Positions 44,902 through 53,806 of a stretch of DNA of 64,000 nucleotides are shown here, one piece after another; position 1 is the stretch's first letter; each line of letters opens with the position of its first letter. This DNA is from Oceanicola sp. (GTDB lineage Bacteria; Pseudomonadota; Alphaproteobacteria; Rhodobacterales; Rhodobacteraceae): contig JAKVBK010000010.1 of assembly GCA_022447275.1 (NCBI GenBank), positions 23,436 through 87,435 of the forward strand. The letters run 5' to 3'. The notes under the pieces were generated by a model, which was given only the letters and a program-made list of their open reading frames with translations, was not told where the DNA came from and ran no database searches. Made by a program: the position numbers and the translations under genes.

Positions 44902-45663
44902 ATGCTCAAGACCCGCATCATCCCCTGCCTCGACGTCAAAGACGGGCGCGTTGTCAAAGGCGTCAACTTTGTCGATCTGATCGACGCCGGTGATCCGGTG
45001 GAAGCCGCCAAAGCCTATGACGCAGCGGGCGCGGATGAGCTGTGCTTTCTGGACATTAACGCCACGCATGAAAACCGCGGGACGATGTATGATCTGGCCA
45101 CCCGCACAGCCGAGCATTGCTTTATGCCGCTGACGATCGGCGGCGGGGTGCGCACCCACGAAGACGTGCGCAAACTGCTTCTGGCCGGGGCCGACAAAGT
45201 GTCTTTCAATTCTGCGGCCGTGGCCAATCCCGATGTGGTTGCCGAGGCGGCGCACCGCTTTGGCGCGCAATGCATTGTGGTGGCGATCGATGCCAAGACG
45301 GTGGCCCCGGGCCGCTGGGAAATTTTCACCCATGGCGGGCGGCGCCCCACGGGCATTGATGCGGTCGAGTTCGCCCAGACCGTTGAGGAAAAAGGCGCGG
45401 GCGAAATCCTGCTGACCTCCATGGACAGGGATGGCACCCGCGCGGGCTTCAACCTGCCGCTCACCCGCGCGATCTCAGAGGCGGTGGACGTGCCCGTCAT
45501 CGCGAGCGGCGGCGTTGGCACTCTTGATCACCTCGTGGAAGGGGTCACCGAAGGCAAGGCATCCGCGGTGCTGGCGGCTTCGATTTTCCACTTTGGGGAA
45601 TACACCATAGGCGAAGCCAAGGCGCATATGGACGCCGCCGGCATTCCGGTGCGTTTGTCATGA
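44902..45663 (+). CDS. hisF: Imidazole glycerol phosphate synthase cyclase subunit HisF
   Basis: 253 residues. It works with the glutaminase HisH to make imidazole glycerol phosphate. Catalytic Asp11 ([16 protein letters not shown]) and the Asp of [14 protein letters not shown] are intact, with [17 protein letters not shown] and [11 protein letters not shown] along the barrel. The ATG at 44902 has GGAGG upstream. Its stop overlaps hisE by 4 bases. Confidence 0.96.
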   Translation: MLKTRIIPCLDVKDGRVVKGVNFVDLIDAGDPVEAAKAYDAAGADELCFLDINATHENRGTMYDLATRTAEHCFMPLTIGGGVRTHEDVRKLLLAGADKVSFNSAAVANPDVVAEAAHRFGAQCIVVAIDAKTVAPGRWEIFTHGGRRPTGIDAVEFAQTVEEKGAGEILLTSMDRDGTRAGFNLPLTRAISEAVDVPVIASGGVGTLDHLVEGVTEGKASAVLAASIFHFGEYTIGEAKAHMDAAGIPVRLS

Positions 45664-45980
45664 GCGGGGGCGCGCTTGAGCGGCTGGCCGCCACCATCGC
45701 GGCCCGCAAAGGGGCGGATCCGGAAAGCTCCTGGACGGCAAAGCTGCTTGCCAAGGGGCCCGAGAAATGCGCCGAGAAATTTGGCGAAGAGGCCATCGAG
45801 GCGATCATTGAAGCCACGAAGGGGGACCGCGAAAAGCTGACATCCGAGGCCGCCGACGTGCTCTATCACCTGCTGGTCATGCTGGCCGCGCGGGATGTGA
45901 GCCTTGAGGATGTCGAGGCAGAGCTTGCCCGGCGCGAGGGCACTTCGGGCCTGACAGAGAAAGCCAACCGCCCCTCATAA
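45660..45980 (+). CDS. hisE: Phosphoribosyl-ATP pyrophosphatase HisE
   Basis: 106 residues, the normal length for a stand-alone HisE (not fused to HisI). The all-alpha MazG-like core shows [21 protein letters not shown] and [15 protein letters not shown], with the metal-binding Glu/Asp residues in place. It catalyses the second step of histidine synthesis. It overlaps hisF (ATGA). Confidence 0.95.
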   Translation: MSGGALERLAATIAARKGADPESSWTAKLLAKGPEKCAEKFGEEAIEAIIEATKGDREKLTSEAADVLYHLLVMLAARDVSLEDVEAELARREGTSGLTEKANRPS

Positions 45981-46018
45981 GCGGGCCGTGTATCACACAG
46001 ACGGCAAGGCCTTCCGTA

Positions 46019-46528
46019 TCAGGCCAAGCCAGCGGTGTTGGCAGCGCGTTGCTCGCCAGAGTGCAAACGCGAAGAGATGATCCCGGTGTTGAAGCCACCT
46101 TTGCGCAATTCGCCAAAGAGGCGCTGATACTCGATCTTGGGGCAGCGATCCTGCACCACATTCAGGCCCCGCGCTTTGGCCAGCGCTGCCGCCTCCTCAT
46201 TGCGCACACCGATTTGCATCCAAATCGTGCGCAGCCCTTCAAGATGTTCCAAGGCCTCGGCCACAATGGGCAAGACATGTTCAGAGCGTCGGAAGATATC
46301 GACCATGTCGACGGGACCATCGATATCGCTCAGACGGGCCAGAACCCGCGCGCCATAGAGCGTCTTGCCGGCATGGCCCGGATTCACCGGGATCACCCGA
46401 TAGCCGCGCAATGACAGGTAGCGCGCCACGTAATTGCTGGGCCGGACCGGATTGAGAGAAACGCCAACGCACGCGATGGTCTGTGTCTCTGCCAGGATTT
46501 CCCTGTGCAGCTTGTCTTGTGGTGTCAT
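46019..46528 (-). CDS. CoA-binding domain protein (YccU-like)
   Basis: 169 residues forming one Rossmann-type CoA-binding domain: TIACVGVSLNPVRPSNYVARYL at the N-terminus, YRVIPVNPGHAGKTLYG, and IWMQIGVRNEEAAALAKARGLNVVQDRCPKIE towards the C-terminus. Stand-alone members have been called succinyl-CoA synthetase-like, but their role is unsettled. The start is the ATG at 46528 with AGG upstream. It is convergent with hisE. Confidence 0.9.
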   Translation of the reverse strand: MTPQDKLHREILAETQTIACVGVSLNPVRPSNYVARYLSLRGYRVIPVNPGHAGKTLYGARVLARLSDIDGPVDMVDIFRRSEHVLPIVAEALEHLEGLRTIWMQIGVRNEEAAALAKARGLNVVQDRCPKIEYQRLFGELRKGGFNTGIISSRLHSGEQRAANTAGLA

Positions 46529-46597
46529 GAAACCTGCTCTTTGCGCTTGGCTTTGCCTGCTGTGTGTTCCGCATACGCCATTATCCCAGCGCGTGCA

Positions 46598-46634
46598 CAA
46601 AAAAACGCGCCCGTACCGACAATGGCAGGGCGCG
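46598..46634 (-). terminator. Likely terminator of the YHS-protein gene
   Basis: Perfect 7-base stem CGCGCCC / GGGCGCG with a 15-base loop; on the minus strand it is followed directly by seven T. It lies between the YHS gene and the CoA-binding gene. Confidence 0.6.
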
Positions 46635-46781
46635 AGTTTCCGGAACGAGGGACATATACCAGGCATGCCGGTTCCGGCGACACGCCTTGTGAAGTAGGTA
46701 GGGGACGCAGGCCAAATCCGCAGAGCAGATCACCGGCTCGTGAAGTCTCGGCATCGCGCCCCAATCACGCAGATCGGGGCG

Positions 46782-47264
46782 TTACCCCAGAACAGAGGGC
46801 CAGTTCGCATCGCCTTTGGCAATATTGCCGGGCACATCCTCCAGCCAGCGTGTGCGTACACGGCGCGAATAGTTCAGGTACAGCTTGCCATCTACGATCG
46901 ACCAGGCATCGGGGTCGGTTTTGGCGGTGTAGCCATTGGCAACTGCATAGGCGCAATAGCCGCCATATTGCGGGGCATAGGCATCCGGGTTTGCATCGAA
47001 GGCTGCCTTGTTATCTGCAGAGGCAAAGCGCCATGTGGCGCCGTTCCAAGTGCTGCTATGATCCGTGTCGCCTTTTACGGGGGCCTGTTGGATAAAATAG
47101 GCCACCGGGTCATAGCCATTGATTGCGGCCCCCCGGCGAGAGAAGACCGGAGGCGCGCTTGTCGCAGCAGCGGCGGGATGGACAAAACGGGCGCTCAGCG
47201 GGGCAACAACGGCCGTTGTCGCGAGGGCACCAAGAAAATAGCGGCGCGTCAGTGGGGCGGGCAT
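46782..47264 (-). CDS. Tat-exported YHS-domain protein
   Basis: 160 residues. The N-terminus has a twin-arginine signal (LTRRYFLGALATTAVVAPLSA). The mature part carries a YHS-like motif NGYDPVAYFIQQAPVKGD and CAYAVANGYTAKTDPDAWSIVDGKLYLNYS, typical of exported YHS proteins that may bind metal. Tat export suggests the protein folds, perhaps with a cofactor, before export. The ATG at 47264 is preferred because AAGGA is 7 bases away; an ATG two codons earlier has no room for a ribosome site. Confidence 0.85.
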   Translation of the reverse strand: MPAPLTRRYFLGALATTAVVAPLSARFVHPAAAATSAPPVFSRRGAAINGYDPVAYFIQQAPVKGDTDHSSTWNGATWRFASADNKAAFDANPDAYAPQYGGYCAYAVANGYTAKTDPDAWSIVDGKLYLNYSRRVRTRWLEDVPGNIAKGDANWPSVLG

Positions 47265-47434
47265 GGGCATATCCTTTCAGCAGGCCAGAGAGACGGGTAT
47301 GGGGTCAATACCGTCAACATGGCCGCGCCCTCAGGCCTTGCTAAGGGGGCTGAAACGCGCCTGACCAAGGCGTGATTGTCTGCGAGATCGCTGAAACAAT
47401 GCCAAGGCCCGGCAAACGGCCGGCCGGCCGGCGC

Positions 47435-47788
47435 TCAGTCGAACACATCCTCGATCAAATCCGCGACCTCCTCGAACACCTTGTGAAAGAGCGGTTTGCG
47501 CTTTTTGCGTTTCTTGCGCTTGCTCTCTTTGTAGCGGGTTGGCGCGGCCTCTTTGCGGGGTTTGCGCCGAGGATCTGACGCCTCGGGGAAATCCCCGTGC
47601 GAAGACCTTTTGTCAGAACTTCGCTTGCCCCCGGCGACATCAGCCGTCGCAGCAACGGGCAGCTTTTTTAGCGCATGCAGCGGAGCGCCACATTGGGCAC
47701 AGCACAGCTCATGGCGCGCGCCATCAAGACGCAGCGCCGTGCGGCTGCCACAATAACAGCAGGTCGCGATTTTGGTGTTCCGGTGCAT
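47435..47788 (-). CDS. Zinc-ribbon protein with basic linker and acidic tail, unknown function
   Basis: 117 residues. A four-Cys ribbon lies at the N-terminus (CYCG at about 11-14 and CAQCG at about 30-34), followed by a disordered, Lys/Arg-rich segment (about 55-100, including KRKKRKKRK) and an acidic, helical end (VFEEVADLIEDVFD). GGAG precedes the ATG. The layout suggests nucleic-acid or ribosome binding, which is an inference. No named family recognised. It lies 74 bases upstream... of the end of rlmB on the plus-strand scale; both are transcribed leftward. Confidence 0.68.
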   Translation of the reverse strand: MHRNTKIATCCYCGSRTALRLDGARHELCCAQCGAPLHALKKLPVAATADVAGGKRSSDKRSSHGDFPEASDPRRKPRKEAAPTRYKESKRKKRKKRKPLFHKVFEEVADLIEDVFD

Positions 47789-47862
47789 GTCGCGCGGTCT
47801 CCTTTCGCGCCTATCTAAGCGCTTGAATCGCCATTAGAAGACCTGTCAGCACGATTGAGCTG

Positions 47863-48648
47863 CTATTTCTGCGGCGTCGCAGCGAAAAGGGCCACCGCCG
47901 CTGCGTTTGAAACATTGAGGGAGCCAAAACCACGGGCCGCATCAATGCGCACGAGGCGATCACAGGTTTCCTTGGTGCGTTCGCGCAAACCCGGGCCTTC
48001 AGCCCCCAGCACAATCCCCAAAGGCTGTTCCGTCTGCTCCGCGCAGGCCGCGGCGAGGGACATATCCGCCTCCCCATCCATACCGAACAGCACATAGCCC
48101 ATCTCGCGCAGTGTTTGCATGGCAGCCGCCAGATTTTGCACACGCAGGTAGGGCTGACGCTCCAGAGCGCCGGACGCGGTTTTGGCCAAGGCCCCGGTTT
48201 CCGGGGCCGCATGACGGCGCGGCGCGATCACGGCGCGTGCGCCAAACACCTCGGCAGACCGAAGGATCGCGCCGACATTGTGGGGGTCCGTCACCCGATC
48301 AAGCAGGATCACGCGCGGAGCCTCGCCCGGAGGGGCGGCACACAGATCGACCAGCTTGCCCCAATCCAACGGGCGAACCTCCAGCGCCGCGCCTTGATGC
48401 ACGGATCCAGGGTCCAAAGGGGCGGGAAACTTGCGGGGATCGGCAATTTCAGGCTCCAGACCACCCGCTGCAAGCACCTCAGGCCCCAACCTGTCAGCCG
48501 CATTGCGCGTCAGCACAAGGCGCAGCTTTTCGCGGGCGGGATTGGCCAATGCATCGCGCACGGCGTGCAGCCCGAAGAGCCACACCGTCTGGCTGGCCTC
48601 TGCGGCCTTTGCCCGTTCCTTATCGACCACCCAGCGGGGTTTTTTCAT
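47863..48648 (-). CDS. rlmB: 23S rRNA (guanosine-2'-O)-methyltransferase RlmB (TrmH/SpoU family)
   Basis: 261 residues. An N-terminal substrate-binding domain (WLFGLHAVRDALANPARE) is followed by a SPOUT catalytic domain with the three motifs VTDPHNVGAILRSAEVFGA, LGAEGPGLRERT and GFGSLNVSNAAAVALF. The family member that methylates G2251 of 23S rRNA is the best match; another SpoU enzyme is possible. The gene is divergent from tRNA-Tyr. Confidence 0.9.
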   Translation of the reverse strand: MKKPRWVVDKERAKAAEASQTVWLFGLHAVRDALANPAREKLRLVLTRNAADRLGPEVLAAGGLEPEIADPRKFPAPLDPGSVHQGAALEVRPLDWGKLVDLCAAPPGEAPRVILLDRVTDPHNVGAILRSAEVFGARAVIAPRRHAAPETGALAKTASGALERQPYLRVQNLAAAMQTLREMGYVLFGMDGEADMSLAAACAEQTEQPLGIVLGAEGPGLRERTKETCDRLVRIDAARGFGSLNVSNAAAVALFAATPQK

Positions 48649-48768
48649 GGTGCATCTCCTTGCGCCGCGCTTTTACCGTGTTCACGCCGGTACAACAGCA
48701 AAAAGCGTCCCCTCACTGGCCCGAACCCGGACGCAGCACAAGAGTTTTCCGCATCAGAGATTTCCGGG

Positions 48769-48795
48769 TTGACGCCGCCCGCCTGCCTTTATATT
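48769..48795 (+). promoter_or_regulatory. Likely promoter of the tRNA-Tyr gene
   Basis: TTGACG at 48769-48774 and TATATT at 48790-48795, spacer 15 bases (17 if TATTCG at 48792 is used). The predicted start would be about 35 bases before the mature tRNA. TTGAC is the strongest conserved part of alphaproteobacterial housekeeping promoters. Confidence 0.5.
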
Positions 48796-48839
48796 CGACG
48801 TCTCACGCCGGAGCAGCAACGCTGTAACGGTCGTGGGTT

Positions 48840-48923
48840 GGGCGACAGGCCGCAAGGTGTGGCAGGGGACTGTAACTCCCTCGAGGCGACTCACGCCTGG
48901 TTCGATTCCAGGGTCGCCCACCA
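48840..48923 (+). tRNA. tRNA-Tyr (GUA)
   Basis: 84 bases including an encoded CCA. Acceptor GGGCGAC pairs with GTCGCCC, the T arm CCTGG-TTCGATT-CCAGG is perfect, the D arm GCC...GGC is present, and the anticodon loop CTGTAAC puts GTA at 48872-48874. The long variable arm is that of a class II bacterial tRNA-Tyr. Confidence 0.96.
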
Positions 48924-49025
48924 TCATTTCCTTTCTTGTAGACTGTGCGAATGCGGTGGGCCTTGCATGCGGCGCACGCGTATTTGGCCGTGCCCCGAAC
49001 ATCTGGGCGATGTGTAAAAACAGAA

Positions 49026-49075
49026 GGTTAACAGATCCACCGCGCAAACTCTGAGCGTGGAAGGTTTTGTTAACC
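49026..49075. promoter_or_regulatory. Paired GTTAAC sites upstream of the Cache/kinase genes
   Basis: GGTTAACA (49026-49033) and its exact reverse complement TGTTAACC (49068-49075), 42 bases centre to centre, about four helical turns, ending 50 bases before the Cache gene start. It could be a two-site operator. Single GTTAAC sites also occur elsewhere in the window. Confidence 0.4.
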
Positions 49076-49125
49076 ATTGTTGAGATAAGGTTTCGCCGGC
49101 TGTTCGAAACTTCGAGGATGAAAAG

Positions 49126-49578
49126 GTGAAGCGCGCCCCCGACTTGTTCTCTTTGTTAATGATTATTGTGCTGTTCTGCGGCCCTGCAAAAGCCGGCACG
49201 GATTTCGGAACAGACGAAGAAGCCGACGCTATGGCAACCCGCGTTATCGCGATGTTGGATTCGGCAGGGCTGCCCGCGACGATCGAAGCTCTGTTCGACC
49301 CAAACCTTCCCTTCGCAGCCTCCCCGCTCGGCATCAATCTGTTTTCAGGCTCCGTTGTCGTCGGCGACAATCGGGAACCCGAAATGGTCGAAGCAGACTA
49401 TTCCAAAAACCGCGACCTTACCGGGAAACTCTTCTGGCCGCTTGTGGATGCTGCCGCAGACAACCGGGAATATGTTGTGCTGAAATGGTATCATTATGAC
49501 ACGCAAGAAGTTTACGATTACCACTGCCTGTGCGCACGGGCCGAAAATCGCGACCACACGATCATGATCTGTCGCTAA
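49126..49578 (+). CDS. Predicted periplasmic Cache-like sensor protein
   Basis: 150 residues from a GTG with GAGG upstream. A Sec signal (MKRAPDLFSLLMIIVLFCGPAKAG) leads into about 125 residues whose order (helix DEEADAMATRVIAMLDSAGLPATIEALF, then DLTGKLFWPLVDAAADNREYVVLKWYHYDTQEVYDY) resembles a single small-molecule-binding Cache domain. The two Cys near CLCARA and the last Cys could form a disulfide. It sits 15 bases before the hybrid kinase gene, so it may be a periplasmic ligand-binding partner of that kinase. The domain call is by eye. Confidence 0.62.
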   Translation: MKRAPDLFSLLMIIVLFCGPAKAGTDFGTDEEADAMATRVIAMLDSAGLPATIEALFDPNLPFAASPLGINLFSGSVVVGDNREPEMVEADYSKNRDLTGKLFWPLVDAAADNREYVVLKWYHYDTQEVYDYHCLCARAENRDHTIMICR

Positions 49579-49593
49579 ACTTCAGGTACTGAC

Positions 49594-52500
49594 GTGACCC
49601 CCAATGCGCGCCCCTCGGTATTTTCCAGTGGCCTACTTTTCTGGATTAATGCGGCCCTCGCAGCGACGACAGCGACCATCTTTGCCGTGGCCCTTGTGGC
49701 CTATCTCTCAGTCGAGCGTCTCAGGGGACAAGTTGAAAGCTGGAGCGCCGGCGACGAAATCCGTTTTCGAAATTTTGACCTGACTTTGTCGTTGGAAAAG
49801 GCGCGCGATGCCCCGACACCGGCTGCCCACGCCCAAATCGAGGGCGCATTTACCTCCCTTGCAGATACAATCCGGACTTCCGATCTGGAAGACCACCTGT
49901 CCCAAACGTTGTCAGGCAGCACCCTGACCGCTCAAAGCGCCTATATGGAGCATCAACGGCAACGCAACATTGCACGGGAGCAATTGCGAGAGCCAAGGGC
50001 ATCGTTGAATAGGTTTGAAAACCTGCTGGCCTTGGAGATTAACCGCCTGCAGGCCCTACGCGCGGAGTCGCAGTCGCGTTCCAAATCTTTAGAGGACTCG
50101 CAGCGCGCGAGCATATCCCGCACGACCGAGCTGGCAGATATCATTGCAGCCAGCAAAGTCATTCTCGCCCAAATGCAGGCCTTGCCCCCGGTGCCCTATG
50201 GCGCCGATCCAGAGCAGATGACAATTCGTCTGATTGGCCTTCCAGACGGCTGCGGAACTCCGCAACAAGCAGAAAGTGCAATCTGCATACCGTCCCCGAA
50301 CCGTGTGATTGATATGGTGGCCGCCCTGAATGCGACACCACCTGGTCCAGACCGGGACATGGCTGAGAAACAAGCCTTGCGCGCCGCAATGGCCTACAGC
50401 CGCACGCTGCAAGGCTTTTTCGAGGCGGAAAGCGTTGTACTCGCCGCCAATATCGACGCTCTGGAACAGGAGCGCGGGATCACACAGGCCTTGACCACGC
50501 TTTTGCTCGACCTTTCTCGGATCAATCAGATCATCCAAAAGACAGAGGAAGGCGTTAGGTCTTTGCCGATGGTCTCTGAAGCGGAGATCGAGCAACTGAC
50601 GCGGCAGATGTCCGCGCATTTGCGCCAGATCAGCCAAGGGGGACAAGGGCTTTCTCGAAGCACCCTATCAGACCCCGCACTGGTATCAGAGTTGTCAAAC
50701 GGGGCCGCAGCGCTTGGTTCGGCGTGGACCCAAGCTGTTGACGCCCAACGCGCGAGCCTATCGAGCGCACAGGCGATGTCTGATGCGCTTACCAGCATGC
50801 AGGCAGAGATCGACAACCAGACAACCAACCGTAAAGAGTCGGCTCTGAAATGGATCAGCGGTTTCACCTCAGCGACTGTCGTTGGGATTATTCTTTTTCT
50901 GATATTTGTGACTGCGGTTGGGCTGATTGCATTGCGAAAACTGGCGCGGCCAATGCGCGACGTGGTGCGGCTCATTATCAGCATGGCGCAAGGTGGTCAG
51001 AATGTTCCGATCGAGCCACCGCACCACGCCGGCGCCATGCGAGAAATCTACTCAGCTCTGGAAGTCTTGCGCCGTGCCCAAGCGGGGCGGATCGAAGCTG
51101 AACAGAGGGTTTCGAGAACTTCACACAAACTAAAAAAGGCACATGAACGGATAACGCGTCTTGCTGACACGGCCCCAGCCGGACTGTTTGAAATGTGCCT
51201 GCTGCCGGATGGAAACCTGCAGTTTGATTATGCCAGTAAGAAGTTTGACGTTCTCTATCACTGCAACGCCACTGAAATACCCGGTGAGACGGTCCTGGAG
51301 CATATTGAGGCGGATGATCGGCAAAGCTTTCTCAATGCGATGCAAACCTCCGCGCACAAAATGACTCCCCTCCGTCACCGGCACAGGATCCTTCATCCCG
51401 AACGTGGAACAATCTGGGTGCTGAATGAGTCCATCCCAAGGATCGGAATGGATGGCGCCGTTCACTGGGTCGGCGCCGCATCCGACATCACTGACGAAGT
51501 CACACAGGAGACTTTGTTGAGCGAGGCCCGCGACCGGGCAGAGGCTGCAAATACCGAAAAATCAAAGTTTCTGGCCAATATGAGTCATGAAATCAGAACG
51601 CCCATGAACGGCATCATCGGGATGTGCGATCTGATAGCGGACACAGAAATGACCGCGCAGCAGCGGCTCGGCCTCGAAACCATCGACCGATCCGCCCAGC
51701 AACTGCTTTCGATCATCAACGATGTTTTGGATCTGTCTAAGCTTGAGGCGAACAAGCAGCACCTCTCCAATTCGGCTCTCCACCTTGAAGCCCTCGTCTA
51801 TGATGTCTGCAAAGTCATTTCCGACAGCGCCTGGCGCAAAAATCTGGAGCTCTGCATCGACTTCGATGCGGGGATCGGCAACCGCACTGGCGACAGTGTA
51901 AAGCTGCGCCATGTGCTTCTCAATCTGCTCAGCAATGCCGTTAAGTTCACGGATGAAGGCTTTGTCATTCTATCGGTTACAACCGATGGCCGCGACAAGG
52001 TTAGGTTCTCGGTTCAGGACACTGGCATCGGGATTGATCGCCCTGACCAAGAGCGGATCTTGCAACCCTTCGAGCAAGTGGACAACGCCCATACCCGAAC
52101 ATTGGATGGTACCGGTCTCGGTCTTTCGATCTGCGCCGGCATGGTGAAACTTATGGGCGGCGAGATCGAGATCAGGTCAGAGTTGGGGCACGGCGCAACC
52201 TTCAGCTTTGAAATCGAATTGCCGCCAATTTCCAACGTCCAGCCTTTTGCAGCGCAAAATGTTTTGGCAAGTGAACATGTCTTGGTGATTGAGGCCGGCG
52301 GGCCGAGCCGAAATATCCTGGAAAAGCAGCTTGAGGCGATGGGGGCCCAGGTAGAGACTGCCGCAAATCCAAAAGATGCCCTCAGCAAGGCGCAAAAGGC
52401 TCCAGAAGCTGTGGTGGGCTATACGGCCATCATCCTCGACTGCGCCTATGCAGATTGCGATTTGGAACCCTTGTTACGGCACACTGTGTCCACCAGCGGG

Positions 52501-53088
52501 ATGCCACGCGTGATCCTGCACGCGCCGCTTGAATATGCCATCGCCAATAATCAATCAAACAAACGGGCTTACGAAGCATGGCTCAAGAAGCCAGCAAGGA
52601 CCGCAGAAATAGTTTCCGCGATCCGCGCTGACAATTGCATATCCAGCGCCCCCAGTGCCAGTTTGGCAGGCGCGCATTCGCCAATGGCACATGGGCAAAG
52701 CTCGGTAATGGTTGTGGAGGACAACAAGACAAACCAGTTCATCGCCCAGAAGATGCTTGAGAAACTGGGCTTTGCGCCGCGGCTCTGCACGGATGGCCAA
52801 GAGGCTGTGAACGCCTATACTGCGCAGCCCGCTGAGATCATTTTCATGGATGTCGCTATGCCAGTTATGAACGGGCTGGATGCCACGCGGGAAATTCGCA
52901 AACACGAGCGCAACAACGGGTTGCCCCCGGCGCTGGTCGTCGCGCTGACCGCACATGTCTCAGACGAAGATAAGGCCGCCTGCAAAGCCGCAGGAATGGA
53001 CAGGTTCATGACGAAACCTGTCACGATTGAGCAGCTCAAAGATGCCCTGCCCCAAGCGCAAGAGGCCGCGTTGGAAGGGTATGGCTAG
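49594..53088 (+). CDS. Large hybrid sensor histidine kinase
   Basis: 1164 residues from a GTG. TM1 about 13-37, helical periplasmic domain about 40-420, TM2 about 427-450, HAMP, PAS-like domain (about 522-640), HisKA with His665 in NMSHEIRTPMNG, HATPase (NLLSNAVKFTDEG, QDTGIGIDRPD, GTGLGLSIC), a divergent receiver (about 893-1005, with ILDCAYADCD but no double-acid pocket) and a full receiver with Asp1086 (FMDVAMPVMNG). There is no Hpt domain. This is a TorS/BarA-like layout. The phosphorelay partner and DNA-binding regulator must lie elsewhere. The DNA is clearly lower in G+C than the neighbouring genes. Confidence 0.92.
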   Translation: MTPNARPSVFSSGLLFWINAALAATTATIFAVALVAYLSVERLRGQVESWSAGDEIRFRNFDLTLSLEKARDAPTPAAHAQIEGAFTSLADTIRTSDLEDHLSQTLSGSTLTAQSAYMEHQRQRNIAREQLREPRASLNRFENLLALEINRLQALRAESQSRSKSLEDSQRASISRTTELADIIAASKVILAQMQALPPVPYGADPEQMTIRLIGLPDGCGTPQQAESAICIPSPNRVIDMVAALNATPPGPDRDMAEKQALRAAMAYSRTLQGFFEAESVVLAANIDALEQERGITQALTTLLLDLSRINQIIQKTEEGVRSLPMVSEAEIEQLTRQMSAHLRQISQGGQGLSRSTLSDPALVSELSNGAAALGSAWTQAVDAQRASLSSAQAMSDALTSMQAEIDNQTTNRKESALKWISGFTSATVVGIILFLIFVTAVGLIALRKLARPMRDVVRLIISMAQGGQNVPIEPPHHAGAMREIYSALEVLRRAQAGRIEAEQRVSRTSHKLKKAHERITRLADTAPAGLFEMCLLPDGNLQFDYASKKFDVLYHCNATEIPGETVLEHIEADDRQSFLNAMQTSAHKMTPLRHRHRILHPERGTIWVLNESIPRIGMDGAVHWVGAASDITDEVTQETLLSEARDRAEAANTEKSKFLANMSHEIRTPMNGIIGMCDLIADTEMTAQQRLGLETIDRSAQQLLSIINDVLDLSKLEANKQHLSNSALHLEALVYDVCKVISDSAWRKNLELCIDFDAGIGNRTGDSVKLRHVLLNLLSNAVKFTDEGFVILSVTTDGRDKVRFSVQDTGIGIDRPDQERILQPFEQVDNAHTRTLDGTGLGLSICAGMVKLMGGEIEIRSELGHGATFSFEIELPPISNVQPFAAQNVLASEHVLVIEAGGPSRNILEKQLEAMGAQVETAANPKDALSKAQKAPEAVVGYTAIILDCAYADCDLEPLLRHTVSTSGMPRVILHAPLEYAIANNQSNKRAYEAWLKKPARTAEIVSAIRADNCISSAPSASLAGAHSPMAHGQSSVMVVEDNKTNQFIAQKMLEKLGFAPRLCTDGQEAVNAYTAQPAEIIFMDVAMPVMNGLDATREIRKHERNNGLPPALVVALTAHVSDEDKAACKAAGMDRFMTKPVTIEQLKDALPQAQEAALEGYG

Positions 53089-53303
53089 CTTCCCAGTGCC
53101 AGCTCAAACCACATCGGCGCCGCGGGCCCGACATGTTTGATCTGAAGCGTCCAGCCACGCGGGCAAACATCGCCTAGTCTGGCCTTTTGGCGCCTCTGAA
53201 CGCACTCCAAGATTTACCAAGAGTGCAACAACTCGTTGCTTCAGCATGCCCGGCACGACAGGTTTAGGGTGCACAAAGCCCAAAAGCACTGGACAGCCAC
53301 CCC

Positions 53304-53798
53304 ATGCAGATCAGCAAAGTGGAGCAGTACGATTTTGACGTCGAACGCCGCGTAAAGGAAATGATCGCGGAGTACGGATACGCCCAACTCTGCATCGATG
53401 CGCCCAACTCGGCCCGGCCGGGCTTTGCCTTCACCGTCGGATTGGAACACGCACATCAAACCCCCGAGTTGTTGGCCGTTGGGATTGCGCCTCAAATAAC
53501 CGCTCAGCTTTTTGCAGTCTGCATCGAGGGACATGGGAAGGGCACGCTCGATTTGGCGAGTGGAAATCAGTGCGTGTCCGGATTGGTACAAGGCTGTGCG
53601 CTTGGCTTCCGAACAGCCCCGCCAGCGCTTGTATTAAAAGCCAACGCCGCCCGCCCACATCGGAGCCAAGACATTCGAGCCCTCGTGCAGGTTCTTATCC
53701 CAGACGACGCCGGCAACTTTCCGGGTGATCCCGCCTGCGACCCAAGCGTTGCCATGGCCCAGGATGCCGACTGGATCGTTGCAGAAACGGCAAACTGA
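53304..53798 (+). CDS. DUF4262 protein
   Basis: 164 residues, soluble, no signal. The blocks YGYAQLCIDAPNSARPGFAFTVGLEHAHQTPELLAVGI fit DUF4262, a small family of unknown role with a characteristic FxFTVGL. No clear ribosome site precedes the ATG, which sits about 215 bases after the kinase gene. It is convergent with the FAD oxidoreductase gene and lies at the end of the lower-G+C stretch. Confidence 0.75.
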   Translation: MQISKVEQYDFDVERRVKEMIAEYGYAQLCIDAPNSARPGFAFTVGLEHAHQTPELLAVGIAPQITAQLFAVCIEGHGKGTLDLASGNQCVSGLVQGCALGFRTAPPALVLKANAARPHRSQDIRALVQVLIPDDAGNFPGDPACDPSVAMAQDADWIVAETAN

Positions 53799-53806
53799 CG
53801 CGCAGG

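Noticed and set aside
49611..49631. Possible further copy of the double-hairpin repeat (CCCCTCGGTATTTTCCAG)
   Set aside because: Only the end resembles the repeat; the hairpins are absent and the stretch is the ordinary start of the kinase gene.
48840..53800. Integrative element at the tRNA-Tyr 3' end
   Set aside because: No integrase gene and no second copy of the tRNA 3' end were found downstream, so only a composition shift is reported.
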